Source: CAYUXU01 sp964489695 (lineage in GTDB: Bacteria; Bacillota_I; Bacilli_A; Erysipelotrichales; Erysipelotrichaceae). From it: DNA of 64,000 nt. Position 1 is the first letter of the stretch, and each line of letters starts with the position of its first letter. The stretch is from the NCBI GenBank assembly GCA_964489695.1, contig CAZAZP010000002.1:1-64000 (forward strand). Direction: 5' to 3'. The position numbers and the translations under genes were made by a program. The notes under the pieces are model-generated. The model did no database searches and was not told where the DNA came from. It was given only the letters and a program-made list of their open reading frames with translations. Below are positions 33,494 through 43,446 of this stretch, piece after piece.

Positions 33494-34924
33494 ATGTCAA
33501 ATAGTTTTAATTTGCCTTCAATGCGAGAAGCTCGGAAACGAACTTCTGCAGAAACAAAAATTTCTCGGGATAGTTTCTTTATCCCCAAACATATTGCAGA
33601 GATCGGAGTAGGCCGATTATATTATTTAAGAACTTACGGTTGTCAAGCGAATGAACGCGATAGTGAAACCATGGCAGGTATTTTTCAGCTCTTAGGTTTT
33701 CAAGCAACTGATGACTATACGAAAGCTGATGTAATTTTATTAAATACGTGCGCCATTAGAGAAAACGCAGAAGATAAAGTCTTTGGTGAACTAGGTTTTT
33801 TAAAACGATTAAAACTCAATAACCCCGAACTATTATTAGGTGTGGCGGGTTGTATGGTCCAACAAGAAAGTGTAATTAATCGGATTTTGAAATCTTACCA
33901 ACACGTTGATTTCATTTTTGGGACACACAATATCCACCAATTACCAGAAATTTTATATCAAGCCTGGATTGCGAAAGAGAAGATGATTGAAGTTTATTCG
34001 CAAGAAGGGGAAGTGATTGAAAATCTACCAGTCGCCCGCTTTGGCCAACATAAGGCTTGGGTGAATATTATTTATGGTTGTGATAAGTTTTGTACGTATT
34101 GCATTGTGCCATTTACGCGTGGTAAAGAACGCTCACGCTTACAAGCGGATATTATTCAAGAAGTGCTAGACTTAAAAACCGCTGGTTATCAAGAAGTAAC
34201 GTTATTAGGCCAAAATGTTAATGCTTATGGGAAAGATTTAATAGAACCAGCTGACTTCGCACGTTTATTAAAAGCGGTAGCGGAAACCGGAATTAATCGG
34301 ATTCGCTTTACTACAAGTCATCCTTGGGACTTTAGTCCCGCCATGATTGAAGTAATTGCGAGTTATCCCAATATTATGCCTGCTTTTCATTTACCAGTTC
34401 AATCGGGTTCAAATGAGATCTTAAAGCTGATGGGTCGGCGTTATACGGTGGAAGATTACCGCTTAATTTATGACCAACTAAAAGTGCGTTTACCAGAAGC
34501 CAGCTTTACGACAGATATTATCGTTGGTTTTCCGAATGAAACAGAAGAACAATTTCAAGCAACGTTAGCTTTATATGATTATTGTCAGTTTGATAGTGCG
34601 TTTACTTTTATTTATTCACCTCGTAGTAATACTCCAGCTGCTCAGATGGTGGATAATGTTCCCTTAGAAATTAAAAAAGATCGGTTACAACGCTTAAATC
34701 AAAAAGTTGGATTTTATGCCAAACAAAAGAACCAACAATATCAAGATAAAGTTGTAAAAGTATTAGTTGATGGACCAAGTAAGAAACAACCAGCTATTTT
34801 TAGTGGTTATACTGAAACAAATAAACTAATCAACTTTCCCCAAATAAAAGCTCAAATCGGTGATATTATTGAAGTAAGAGTCACGGAGACCAAGAGTTGG
34901 TCCTTAAATGGAGAAGAAGTTTAA
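33494..34924 (+). CDS. miaB: tRNA-2-methylthio-N6-dimethylallyladenosine synthase MiaB
   Basis: MiaB adds methylthio groups to i6A37 in tRNA. The 476-residue protein has an N-terminal UPF0004 domain with three cluster-binding Cys (LRTYGCQANERDSE, LNTCAIRENAEDK, VAGCMVQQ), the radical-SAM CxxxCxxC (CDKFCTYC about residue 196), GQNVNAYG, and a C-terminal TRAM domain ending TETKSWSLNGEEV. An extra N-terminal stretch of about 35 residues, common in Bacilli MiaB, precedes the domain. The ATG follows AACAGGAG. Confidence 0.96.
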   Translation: MSNSFNLPSMREARKRTSAETKISRDSFFIPKHIAEIGVGRLYYLRTYGCQANERDSETMAGIFQLLGFQATDDYTKADVILLNTCAIRENAEDKVFGELGFLKRLKLNNPELLLGVAGCMVQQESVINRILKSYQHVDFIFGTHNIHQLPEILYQAWIAKEKMIEVYSQEGEVIENLPVARFGQHKAWVNIIYGCDKFCTYCIVPFTRGKERSRLQADIIQEVLDLKTAGYQEVTLLGQNVNAYGKDLIEPADFARLLKAVAETGINRIRFTTSHPWDFSPAMIEVIASYPNIMPAFHLPVQSGSNEILKLMGRRYTVEDYRLIYDQLKVRLPEASFTTDIIVGFPNETEEQFQATLALYDYCQFDSAFTFIYSPRSNTPAAQMVDNVPLEIKKDRLQRLNQKVGFYAKQKNQQYQDKVVKVLVDGPSKKQPAIFSGYTETNKLINFPQIKAQIGDIIEVRVTETKSWSLNGEEV

Positions 34925-34969
34925 CATTAGCCTTAATAATAGGTGGCGATGTTTAAATAAGGAGGTTAT

Positions 34970-36655
34970 ATGGCACAAGTCAAAATTTTCGCCTTGGGCG
35001 GCCTAGACGAAGATGGAAAAAATATGTATGTCGTCGAAGATAATCAAGATATCTTTATTTTCGAAGCGGGATCAAAATACCCAGATGAAGAACAATTAGG
35101 AGTAGAAATTATTATTCCGGATTTTAGTTATCTGTTAGCTAATCAAGATCGGATCCGCGGTATTTTTATTACCCATGGTCATGATGACGCGTTAGGAGCT
35201 TTGCCTTATTTAATTAAGCAAATTAAAATCCCTATTTATACCACGGCCTTAACCGCTAAAATAATTGAATCAATTTTTAAAAAGAATGCGATTACTAATT
35301 ATCATTTAAAAGTTATCCCACGCTCGAGTAGCTTTAAAGTTGGTAAACATACCGTTAAAACCTTTGGTTTAACGATGTCAATTCCCGATGCCTTTGGGGT
35401 GGCGTTATTAACTAGTCAAGGCTATGTTGTCTATACTAGTGAATTTATTTTTGATTTTGACACAACGATTTCAGCCTTCAATTCTGATGTCTTGGAGTTA
35501 GCGGAACTAGGTAAAGAGAAGGTTCTCTGTTTATTGACGGAATCAATCAGTGCGACCCATGCGGGCTTTACGGCTCCTGGCCATAAGATTACGGATTTAA
35601 TTGAAGCACCGTTTATGGAAGCAGAAGCTAGAATCATAATTACCGCTTATGAACAAAATATCTTTCGGATTATTGAAATCATTGAATTAGCAGAACGGCT
35701 CAAGAAAAGAATCTTTTTCCATGATAGTGAATTACGGGAGTTAATGTTAAAGATTGAAAAGCTGGGTTATTACCAATTACCAGCGGGCATTGAAATCTTA
35801 AAAGGTCGTTTTACCAATAAACTAGAAGATGTTGTGGTAATTGTTTCTGGTCGTGGTCCCCAAGTTTTCCGCAAGATGTTTAAGATCGCGACTGGCGAAG
35901 ATGAAACGGTACGTTTGAGTGCGACGGATACAGTAGTTATTGGCTCACCCGTAGCTCCAGGTAGTGAAATCGAAGCAGTTCAAATGGAAAATGAATTATA
36001 CAAAGAAAATATTCAAGTCATCTCGGTTAGTAAAAAAGCGATGCATTCTTTACATGCTTCTAATGAAGATTTAAAAATGATGACATATTTTATTAAACCT
36101 ACCTATTATTTACCAATTAAAGGTGAGTACCGACATTTAGTCGATAACGCGAATATTGCGTTAAGTCGTGGTTTTTATGCGGATAAAATCTTAGTCTTAG
36201 ATAATGGCCAAATCGCCACCTTTGAACAAGGAAAACTAGTCTCAATGGCGGATGTCTTAACATTAGAAGAAACGCTAATTGATGGTAGTGATAACTTAGA
36301 TGCTAGTGGCTTTGTTTTACGCGATCGGTTAACTTTATCGACCGATGGGGTACTTGTGGTCGGAGTTGTCTTAGATTTTAAAACTAAAGCAATTATTGGT
36401 GGACCTGATGTCCAATCTCGCGGTTTGATTTATATGAAAGATGCAGATTATTTAACTAAAGAAATCGGTGAGATTTTAGAACAAACGATTGAAACAGCGG
36501 TGGCGGAAAATCGTTATGAAAATATCGCAATCCGCGCTGAAGCACGTGAAAAGATGGCTAAGTACTTGATTAAAGAAACGGGTAAACGTCCTATGATTTT
36601 ACCCGCAATTATCGAAATAAATTTAAGTAGTGAGGCTCCAGCAACTAATGGCTAA
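34970..36655 (+). CDS. RNase J family protein with a degraded metal site (RNase J2-like)
   Basis: The 561-residue protein has the metallo-beta-lactamase/beta-CASP layout of RNase J and the C-terminal RNase J domain. The metal ligands are mostly lost. The HGHEDH motif is HGHDDA at 69-74, the HSIPD histidine is Met136 (TMSIPD), the HTGDF Asp is Glu158 (YTSEFIF), and the HGEYR histidine is Lys384 (IKGEYR); only H69, H71, D73 and the HAS histidine (362) remain. It is probably a non-catalytic partner of a true RNase J1 encoded elsewhere, as for RNase J2 in Bacillus. It lies upstream of ftsK, as rnjB (ymfA) lies near spoIIIE. An AAGGAGG site precedes the ATG. Confidence 0.9.
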   Translation: MAQVKIFALGGLDEDGKNMYVVEDNQDIFIFEAGSKYPDEEQLGVEIIIPDFSYLLANQDRIRGIFITHGHDDALGALPYLIKQIKIPIYTTALTAKIIESIFKKNAITNYHLKVIPRSSSFKVGKHTVKTFGLTMSIPDAFGVALLTSQGYVVYTSEFIFDFDTTISAFNSDVLELAELGKEKVLCLLTESISATHAGFTAPGHKITDLIEAPFMEAEARIIITAYEQNIFRIIEIIELAERLKKRIFFHDSELRELMLKIEKLGYYQLPAGIEILKGRFTNKLEDVVVIVSGRGPQVFRKMFKIATGEDETVRLSATDTVVIGSPVAPGSEIEAVQMENELYKENIQVISVSKKAMHSLHASNEDLKMMTYFIKPTYYLPIKGEYRHLVDNANIALSRGFYADKILVLDNGQIATFEQGKLVSMADVLTLEETLIDGSDNLDASGFVLRDRLTLSTDGVLVVGVVLDFKTKAIIGGPDVQSRGLIYMKDADYLTKEIGEILEQTIETAVAENRYENIAIRAEAREKMAKYLIKETGKRPMILPAIIEINLSSEAPATNG

Positions 36656-38804
36656 AAAATCTAAAACAAGTAAAAAAAACACTGATAATTTTGGCTTTAA
36701 GCTGATTATTTCCTTAGCAGTTATTACTTTTTTAGCCTTAGCAATTTTTCAGTTGGGTTTTGTTGGGCGCCAGAGTTCCCGTTTACTCAATTATTTATTA
36801 GGTGATCAATACCAATTAGTGGCGATCTTATTAGCTATTTTATTACTTTGGTTTAGTTTTTCGCACGTCGGTTTAAAATATAAATATCGTTCTTTACTTA
36901 GTATTTTCTTAGTGTTTTCGGCTTTACTAACATTGATTACGTTAATTTACGCTCAAGATCAAGCAGGTTTAAGTATTTTTCGGGAGTTTTTAAAACATAG
37001 TCAAGCGATCATCAATCAAACTGAACCAGCCGCGGGTGGATTTATTGGCTCCGCGCTTTATGCTTTATTTTATTTCTTGTTTGGTAAAACAGGTTCGCTT
37101 ATCGTGGTTGGTGTCATGATTTTAGCAGGTTTTATTTTAATGTTTGACTTTAATCAATATCAAAAGCGCTTAAAAGCTAAACTTGAAGCCAAACCTGCTG
37201 CAACAAAAACAGATTTACCAGCTGATATACTTGAAACTGAGAAAAAACGATCACCATTTTTAAGCTTAGCCAAAGGTGAAGGGAAGGTTCAAACCTTTGC
37301 GAGTAATAAAACAGAAAGCCTCGAGTTAGCGGAAAGTCCGCGAACTAATTCAGCTGGGACCGTCAAAACTTTCAGTAATTATGTTTTACCGAATTTAGAT
37401 TTACTCATGCAAGAACGACCAAGTGAACAAACCACTAAGTTAAATGAACAAGCTGCGAAAGAAAAAGGGAAACGGTTGTTAGAAATATTAGATAATTTTG
37501 GTATTCCAGCGAGCTTACGAACGATTCATATTGGGCCAGCTGTAACGAAATTTGAAATTCGACCAAACTCAACGATAAAAATAAGCCGGATCGCAGCATT
37601 ATCGGATAATTTAAAAATGGAGTTAGCCGCTAAAAATATTCGCATTGAAGCACCAATCCCAGGGCGAAATGCAGTTGGGGTAGAAATCCCAAACGCGGTA
37701 GCGACACCTGTTCGCCTACATGAACTGATGCGCGCAATTCCTAGTATGCACGCTAATAAGCCCTTACTTTTAGCCTTAGGTAAAGATCTCTTGGGCCAAA
37801 CAGTGTATTGTGAGCTTGATAAAATGCCACACTTATTGATTGCAGGTTCAACTGGTAGTGGGAAATCTGTTAGTATTAATGCGATTATTACGACTTTATT
37901 ATTACGGACTAGTCCGCACGAAGTAAAACTAGTTTTAATTGACCCGAAAAAAGTAGAATTTACCCAATATGAAAATGTGCCACATTTAATGAGTAAAATT
38001 ATCTCAGACCCGATTGAAGCCAGTTATGGATTAAAGCGGATCGTGGAAATTATGGAAAACCGCTATAATCAGTTTTCAGCGGTAGGGGTCCGGAATATTG
38101 CTGGGTATAATGAATTAGTCCAAAGTAAGAGTCAACCAGAGCTAGAATTCTTCCCTTGGATTGTGGTGATTATTGATGAACTAGCTGATTTAATGGCAAC
38201 CGCCGGTAAAGAAGTTGAAATGAGTATTCAACGGATTACTCAATTAGCGCGGGCGGCGGGGATTCACTTGATTGTTGCCACTCAACGACCATCAGCTGAT
38301 GTTATTACAGGTATTATTAAAACTAATATTCCTTCCCGAATCTCTTTTGCGGTTGCCAGTGGAACCGACTCCCGGATTATTTTAGATCAAACTGGGGCAG
38401 AACGCTTATTAGGTAATGGTGATATGTTGTATTTTCCGGTGGGAGAACCAGCACCGTTACGCTTGCAAGGTGTTTATGTGGCTGATCAAGAAGTTCAAGC
38501 AGTCGCTGACTTTACCAAAAATCAAATGCAACCAACTATTGATCAAGCTTTCGCTGATTTAAAAGCGGTCGCTGAAGATGGCGCAATGGATAGTCAAATG
38601 CAAGATGAAATTTATGAAGAAGTTAAGGCCTATGTGATTCAAGAACAAAAAGCCAGCACTTCTTTATTACAGCGCCGGTTTGGTATTGGTTATAATCGAG
38701 CTGCGCGAATTATCGATATGTTAGAAGCGCGCGGGGTGATTGGCCCACAACAGGGTAGTAAGCCTCGAGTGGTCTATCCACCAAAAGAAGACAGTCAATA
38801 TTAG
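36648..38804 (+). CDS. ftsK: DNA translocase FtsK/SpoIIIE family
   Basis: FtsK/SpoIIIE pumps chromosomal DNA through the closing septum. The 718-residue protein has a basic start, four or so membrane segments (within 15-170), a linker, the alpha and beta motor domains with Walker A (AGSTGSGKSVSINAI, about residue 400) and Walker B (VVIIDELADLM), TQRPSADVITG, and the C-terminal DNA-reading gamma winged helix (LQRRFGIGYNRAARIIDMLE). The ATG at 36648 overlaps the end of the RNase J-like gene and has GAGG upstream. Without sporulation genes nearby, a vegetative role is likely. Confidence 0.95.
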   Translation: MAKKSKTSKKNTDNFGFKLIISLAVITFLALAIFQLGFVGRQSSRLLNYLLGDQYQLVAILLAILLLWFSFSHVGLKYKYRSLLSIFLVFSALLTLITLIYAQDQAGLSIFREFLKHSQAIINQTEPAAGGFIGSALYALFYFLFGKTGSLIVVGVMILAGFILMFDFNQYQKRLKAKLEAKPAATKTDLPADILETEKKRSPFLSLAKGEGKVQTFASNKTESLELAESPRTNSAGTVKTFSNYVLPNLDLLMQERPSEQTTKLNEQAAKEKGKRLLEILDNFGIPASLRTIHIGPAVTKFEIRPNSTIKISRIAALSDNLKMELAAKNIRIEAPIPGRNAVGVEIPNAVATPVRLHELMRAIPSMHANKPLLLALGKDLLGQTVYCELDKMPHLLIAGSTGSGKSVSINAIITTLLLRTSPHEVKLVLIDPKKVEFTQYENVPHLMSKIISDPIEASYGLKRIVEIMENRYNQFSAVGVRNIAGYNELVQSKSQPELEFFPWIVVIIDELADLMATAGKEVEMSIQRITQLARAAGIHLIVATQRPSADVITGIIKTNIPSRISFAVASGTDSRIILDQTGAERLLGNGDMLYFPVGEPAPLRLQGVYVADQEVQAVADFTKNQMQPTIDQAFADLKAVAEDGAMDSQMQDEIYEEVKAYVIQEQKASTSLLQRRFGIGYNRAARIIDMLEARGVIGPQQGSKPRVVYPPKEDSQY

Positions 38805-38829
38805 GCGGACTTATTGTCCGCCTTTTTTT
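38803..38829. terminator. Terminator between ftsK and pncB
   Basis: AGGCGGAC and GTCCGCCT pair around TTATT, followed by a seven-T run on the plus strand. The stem overlaps the last codons of pncB, so it mainly ends the ftsK transcript. Confidence 0.9.
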
Positions 38830-40259
38830 CGTTTCTTTTCAATTAATTGATGTTTAAGATCCCATAATGTTTGTGATAAGTCAACATAATAACGATGGGG
38901 GAATTTATTACGTTTAACTTCATCCCAAAGACTTTGCATTTGGGCTTGATAATATAACCGTGATTCTGCCAGTGTTGGTAGTTGATAAACTAGTTTACCT
39001 TGTTGATAAATCGGCAAATGAAGTTCATGATAATAATAATCAGTAATGACTTTACGTTTCCATGTTGCAATTGGATCAAATAATTCATAGCTAGTTAGAG
39101 GGATTACTTCATCAGCTAAAGTAATTAAATCAGCGATTGCTTTATGGGTAGTGGAATCATAAAAGCGATAAACTTTTTTATACCCTGGATTAGTGACTTT
39201 TTCAACATTGTCACTAATTTTTATGACGGGAGTAATCTTTCCGTTTTCTTGGTAAGCAACCATTTTATAAACCCCGCCTAAGACTGGATGTGATTTAGAC
39301 GTAATGAGATTTTCTCCGACACCAAAGATATCAATCTCAGCTTGTTGGTCTAATAAATCGGTAATCAAGTCTTCATCTAAAGAATTACTCACTAAGATTT
39401 TGGTTTCGTTTAAGCCCGCTTGATCAAGCATCTTGCGCGCTTTTTTCGATAAGTAAGCCAAGTCACCACTATCGAGTCGGACACCTTTTAACTGGTAACC
39501 TTGCGGGATTAAAAAGTCTTGCGCGACCTTGATGGCATTGACCATCCCAGAACGTAAAGTATCATAGGTATCAACGAGAAAGATACAGTTATCGGGCATG
39601 ATTTGGGCATAGCTGAGAAAGGCATCATATTCATTTTCAAATAATTGAATATAGCTATGAGCCATCGTCCCAGAGACGGGAGTTTGATATTTCCAACCAG
39701 TGGCGGTATTTGACGTACCGCTACAACCGACCAGATAGGCTGCTCGCGCCCCTTCTAACGCAGCATCGCAACCTTGGGCCCGGCGCGCCCCAAACTCAAT
39801 CACCGCCCGTCCACTAGCGGCGGAAACAATCCGAGCTGCTTTGGTGGCGATTAAAGAAGAGAAATTAATGCATTGTAGTAAATAAGTTTCAATAATTTGG
39901 GCTTCGACTAAGTTTCCTTTGACGACCATTAACGGTTCTTGAGGAAACATTGGTGTACCTTCCGGTACCGCAAAGATATCTAAATTAAGTTTTAGGTTAG
40001 CTAAATAACCTAAAAAATCTTCATCAAATTGGTTTAAACTGCGAAGATAGTCAATTTGTGTGGTGGTAAATTGGAAATTCTCGACGAAATTAATAAACTT
40101 ATGGAGGCCATTAAAGATTAAATAGCCACCATCATTAGGTAATGAACGGATAAAAACATCAAAATAAGCTTCATGGTGATGTAGATTTTGTTTGTAATAA
40201 ACATAAGCCATCGTTAGTTCATAAAAATCCACCATGAGGGCTAATTCATTTTTATTCAT
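38811..40259 (-). CDS. pncB: Nicotinate phosphoribosyltransferase
   Basis: PncB converts nicotinate and PRPP to nicotinate mononucleotide, the entry to NAD salvage. The 482-residue protein has LMVDFYELTMAYVYYK at the start, an FEFGARRAQG-like EFGARRAQGCDAALEGARAAYLVG region with the conserved His/Arg neighbours, GVRLDSGDLAYLSKKAR and SNSLDEDLI. It overlaps the end of pncA by eight bases. Its product is the substrate of NadD (18810), so salvage is nearly complete within the window. Confidence 0.95.
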   Translation of the reverse strand: MNKNELALMVDFYELTMAYVYYKQNLHHHEAYFDVFIRSLPNDGGYLIFNGLHKFINFVENFQFTTTQIDYLRSLNQFDEDFLGYLANLKLNLDIFAVPEGTPMFPQEPLMVVKGNLVEAQIIETYLLQCINFSSLIATKAARIVSAASGRAVIEFGARRAQGCDAALEGARAAYLVGCSGTSNTATGWKYQTPVSGTMAHSYIQLFENEYDAFLSYAQIMPDNCIFLVDTYDTLRSGMVNAIKVAQDFLIPQGYQLKGVRLDSGDLAYLSKKARKMLDQAGLNETKILVSNSLDEDLITDLLDQQAEIDIFGVGENLITSKSHPVLGGVYKMVAYQENGKITPVIKISDNVEKVTNPGYKKVYRFYDSTTHKAIADLITLADEVIPLTSYELFDPIATWKRKVITDYYYHELHLPIYQQGKLVYQLPTLAESRLYYQAQMQSLWDEVKRNKFPHRYYVDLSQTLWDLKHQLIEKKRKKGGQ

Positions 40260-40815
40260 GATAAGACTCCTTTATAATTATGCCTGCTTGTTGCATCAGG
40301 TTTAAAGCCATTATGTGATAAGGTTCAGCGGAATGATGAGCCAAGTCGAAAGTATAAGTTGCGGGTTTAATCACAGAGATGGGGACTTTTTGATTGGTTT
40401 GATTAAAATGTGTTTTAAGGGTTAAAGCTAACTGTAAAACACAAATATCAGTACAACAACCAACTAACACGATTTCTTGATAAGTTTCAGTTAATAAGTC
40501 GCTAAACCCCGGGGCAAAAAATCCATTAGTTGAATTTTTTTCGATTAAGGTTAATTGCGTTTGGTAAGGTAATAATTCCGCGACTAAGGCCGATTCGGTA
40601 GTACCTTTGAGACAATGGGGTGGGAAGCTTTGAAATTCGGCAGCGTCTTCACTATGCGCATCCGCTAACGCCACGATTTTATCTTGATTGGCTAAGGCGG
40701 CTTCAAGCGCTGTTATCACGGGTGGGATAATTTGAGCAATCTTGGGGTCAGCCAGTGCTCCTTCGGTAATAAAACCATTAATCACATCAACAATCACTAA
40801 GAGTTTTTTTGGCAT
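40252..40815 (-). CDS. pncA: Nicotinamidase (isochorismatase family)
   Basis: PncA hydrolyses nicotinamide to nicotinate. The 187-residue cysteine hydrolase has the Asp in VIVDVINGF, metal residues in DAHSEDAAEF, the Lys in LIEKNSTNGF, and the nucleophilic Cys in VGCCTDICVLQL. The ATG at 40815 has an AAAGGGGGA site eight bases away; the longer frame to 40878 adds an atypical head and is rejected. It is the first gene of a pncA-pncB operon, divergent from the M16 pair. Confidence 0.93.
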   Translation of the reverse strand: MPKKLLVIVDVINGFITEGALADPKIAQIIPPVITALEAALANQDKIVALADAHSEDAAEFQSFPPHCLKGTTESALVAELLPYQTQLTLIEKNSTNGFFAPGFSDLLTETYQEIVLVGCCTDICVLQLALTLKTHFNQTNQKVPISVIKPATYTFDLAHHSAEPYHIMALNLMQQAGIIIKESYHE

Positions 40816-40889
40816 TTGGATTGGTCCCCCTTTAACTATTAGTATATAATGATTCTTATCGGTTGTATAGTCTAGCAAAGGAGCCGGGG

Positions 40890-42092
40890 ATGAACCAAAT
40901 TCAAGTAATTACGACAGAGAAATTTCAAGATAATCAGTTAGTTTTACGATTTTCTACACCATTAGATGCTCGTTTTGCTATTCAAAGAACGATCTTAGCC
41001 CAAATGTTAGTTGATCGCTGCCAAGCCTATCCGAGCAAACAAGCTATGAATTATGCCCTAGATGAACTTTATGGAACGGATTTAAGTGCTCAGGTGTTTA
41101 ATATTGGTTATTTACATGTCTTAGAAATTTCGTTGCGGTTTTTAAAACAAGCGTTAATTGGAGTTAATTTATTAAACTCAGCAGTAAGCTTTTTAAAGCA
41201 ATTGCTTTATCAACCCTTATTAACCCCAGCTCTGTTTAATGAAGCGAAAGATAAAGTTTTAGATGCTTTAGACCGGATTAAAGATAATCCGAATCAATAT
41301 AATGTATTAGAAAGCTTGAAAGTGGCGGGCCAAGGTTATCCCTTAGGAATTAGTAATTATGGTGAAGCTACAATGATCCAAAGTATTACCTTAGCTGAGA
41401 TTCAGGCTGCTTATCACACCTTAATTACCCAAGACCGTTTAGATTGTTTTTGGTTAGGTGAAAAGCGCTCGGATATTGTGGAACTTTTAGCAACCAATTT
41501 CAATTTTTTTGAGGTAGCAATCAGTCGTTCTTTTTATAACTTTTCTCCAAAGCTGACTCAAGAGATTAACTTACAACGACCAATTCAGCAAACCTATTTA
41601 ACTTTGGTTTATAATACGACGATTAGTCGCCTTGAGCCCGCTTATTGGGCTCTACAAGTCGTTAATACCGTCTTTGGACAAGCCTCTATTTCATTACTAT
41701 TTCAAGAAGTTCGGGAAAAACATAGTCTTTGTTATTCGATTGGTTCGCAACTACTTGGTAATGATGGGGTCTTAATTGTTCATACTGGTATCCGTTTTGA
41801 TGCCAAAGCACAGGTCTTAAAGCTGATTGCGGAAAACTTAGACCGGTTAAAAAGGGGTGGTATTTCTTTCGAGTTATTAAGTACCGCTAAACGGTTGTTA
41901 ATTGATCGACTTTTACGGAGTGAAGACTATAGTTCTGCTGTCATTAATCGCGCTTATTTTCAACTTTTAACCCAGCAGCCAGAAAGCTTAGCTCAAATTT
42001 TAGCTGAAATTGAAGCAGTTGATTTAAAATCTTTAGCGCAAGCTGCTACTAGCTTAACATTAAACACTGTGGTTACTTTAGCAAAGGAATAA
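40890..42092 (+). CDS. M16-family peptidase-like protein without the zinc motif (YmfF-like)
   Basis: A 400-residue M16 (pitrilysin) fold protein. It lacks HxxEH: the corresponding region is RTILAQMLVDRCQAYPSKQAMNYALDELYG. The C-terminal half is typical (FGQASISLLFQEVREKHSLCYSIGSQL). It therefore probably acts as the non-catalytic half of a heterodimer with the next gene, as YmfF and YmfH are paired in Bacillus. The ATG at 40890 follows AAAGGAG. Physiological targets are unknown. Confidence 0.88.
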   Translation: MNQIQVITTEKFQDNQLVLRFSTPLDARFAIQRTILAQMLVDRCQAYPSKQAMNYALDELYGTDLSAQVFNIGYLHVLEISLRFLKQALIGVNLLNSAVSFLKQLLYQPLLTPALFNEAKDKVLDALDRIKDNPNQYNVLESLKVAGQGYPLGISNYGEATMIQSITLAEIQAAYHTLITQDRLDCFWLGEKRSDIVELLATNFNFFEVAISRSFYNFSPKLTQEINLQRPIQQTYLTLVYNTTISRLEPAYWALQVVNTVFGQASISLLFQEVREKHSLCYSIGSQLLGNDGVLIVHTGIRFDAKAQVLKLIAENLDRLKRGGISFELLSTAKRLLIDRLLRSEDYSSAVINRAYFQLLTQQPESLAQILAEIEAVDLKSLAQAATSLTLNTVVTLAKE

Positions 42093-42095
42093 ATT

Positions 42096-43340
42096 ATGAC
42101 AATTAACTCAACTTTAACTGATTATTCAGTAACAACAACTTTAGCTAATGGCATTAAAGTCGTAATCTTACATCAACCTGATTTTGTGATTAGTAGTGCG
42201 GCGATTGGCGTCGCTTATGGAGCGTTAGATTTTAAACAATGCCTAAATAAACAAGAGATTAGTGTACCCGCGGGGACGGCCCACTTTTTAGAACATAAAA
42301 TGTTTGAAGATAAATCAGGCGATTTAATGAATCAATTTGCGGAGCTCGGAGCGTCAGTCAACGCTTTTACTTCCTATGAAGAAACAATTTACTATTTTCA
42401 AACAACTAATTCAGAGTTATTACCCGCTTTAAGCTTGTTAATAAAACTAGTTAGTAGTTTAACGATTGATGAAACTGCAGTAAAAAAAGAACAAGGGATT
42501 ATTATTGAAGAACTATTAATGTACTTACAGATGCCGGATAGTCAACTTTATTTTCAAACTTTGCGGAACATGTATCATCATTACCCCTTAAAATACGATA
42601 TTGGTGGTGATGAAGCTAGTGTTTTAGCGATTACACCAGCTAGTTTAAAAACAGCCTTTGACACAAATTATCATCCGAGTCAATTGACGTTAGTGATTAG
42701 TACACCTATTTTACCTGAAAAAATCATCGCCCAATTAAACGGTCTGACGCTAATTAACCCGCCCGCGTTAAAGGAAAAACCTACCCGGTTCAACTACGCT
42801 GAAGCACCAACTTGTGCCTTGCCTTATACCGCTTTAGCTTTACCGGTGGATAATTCTAAAGTCGCATTAGGAATAAAATTATTACCGATGAATAATTATC
42901 TAGTCTTAGAATTAGCCTTAAAGTTTTGGTTAAAAACAATTTTCTCAGTCATGAATCCTGCTTATCAAACGTGGTTGGATCAGAAGTTGATAAACGACTA
43001 TTTTGATTATGAAATTAGTTGTAAAAAAGATTATGCCTATTTGATGTTCTTTAATGAAAAAACTAATCCCACTACCTTTCAAGCATTTATTAATGAAGCA
43101 TTAAGTCAAAGAACCATTGCTTTAACTGATTTTAAACAGCTACAGAAAAATTTCTATAGTAATGCGCGCTTAACTTTTAATAGCACGATGGACTTAACCT
43201 TAAGCTATTTACGCCAGCACTTAGCGGATGAGAACCTTTTTGAAAATTTAGCTTTACTAACTACCCTTAGTTTGAAAGAATTAAATCAATTAATCGGACA
43301 ACTAGATTTGTCTGCCCAAACCATCGTTGAAATTAAATAA
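42096..43340 (+). CDS. M16-family zinc peptidase (YmfH-like)
   Basis: A 414-residue zinc peptidase. The inverted zinc motif HFLEH is intact (about residue 63), followed by GASVNAFTSYEETIYYF and the distal Glu in QGIIIEELLMYL. It begins three bases after the YmfF-like gene, so the two are likely made as a pair. Members include mitochondrial-processing-peptidase-like enzymes. No signal peptide is present, so it should be cytoplasmic. Confidence 0.9.
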   Translation: MTINSTLTDYSVTTTLANGIKVVILHQPDFVISSAAIGVAYGALDFKQCLNKQEISVPAGTAHFLEHKMFEDKSGDLMNQFAELGASVNAFTSYEETIYYFQTTNSELLPALSLLIKLVSSLTIDETAVKKEQGIIIEELLMYLQMPDSQLYFQTLRNMYHHYPLKYDIGGDEASVLAITPASLKTAFDTNYHPSQLTLVISTPILPEKIIAQLNGLTLINPPALKEKPTRFNYAEAPTCALPYTALALPVDNSKVALGIKLLPMNNYLVLELALKFWLKTIFSVMNPAYQTWLDQKLINDYFDYEISCKKDYAYLMFFNEKTNPTTFQAFINEALSQRTIALTDFKQLQKNFYSNARLTFNSTMDLTLSYLRQHLADENLFENLALLTTLSLKELNQLIGQLDLSAQTIVEIK

Positions 43341-43350
43341 GACAGTTCAA

Positions 43351-43446
43351 GGCATATTTGATAGTTTTCGGCTTTTAGACCACTTATTTTGGTTAAAATA
43401 GGCATATTTAGGCGAATTTCAACCGTTTTTAGCAAATATGGTTGCT
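43351..43446 (+). promoter_or_regulatory. Repeats upstream of the SSB-like promoter, candidate operator
   Basis: GGCATATTT occurs at 43351-43359 and again at 43401-43409, exactly 50 bases apart. The core appears inverted (AAATATG) at 43434-43440, inside a perfect inverted repeat AGCAA-N6-TTGCT at 43431-43446 that abuts the -35. No ORF covers this stretch. A regulator site is inferred. Confidence 0.4.
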
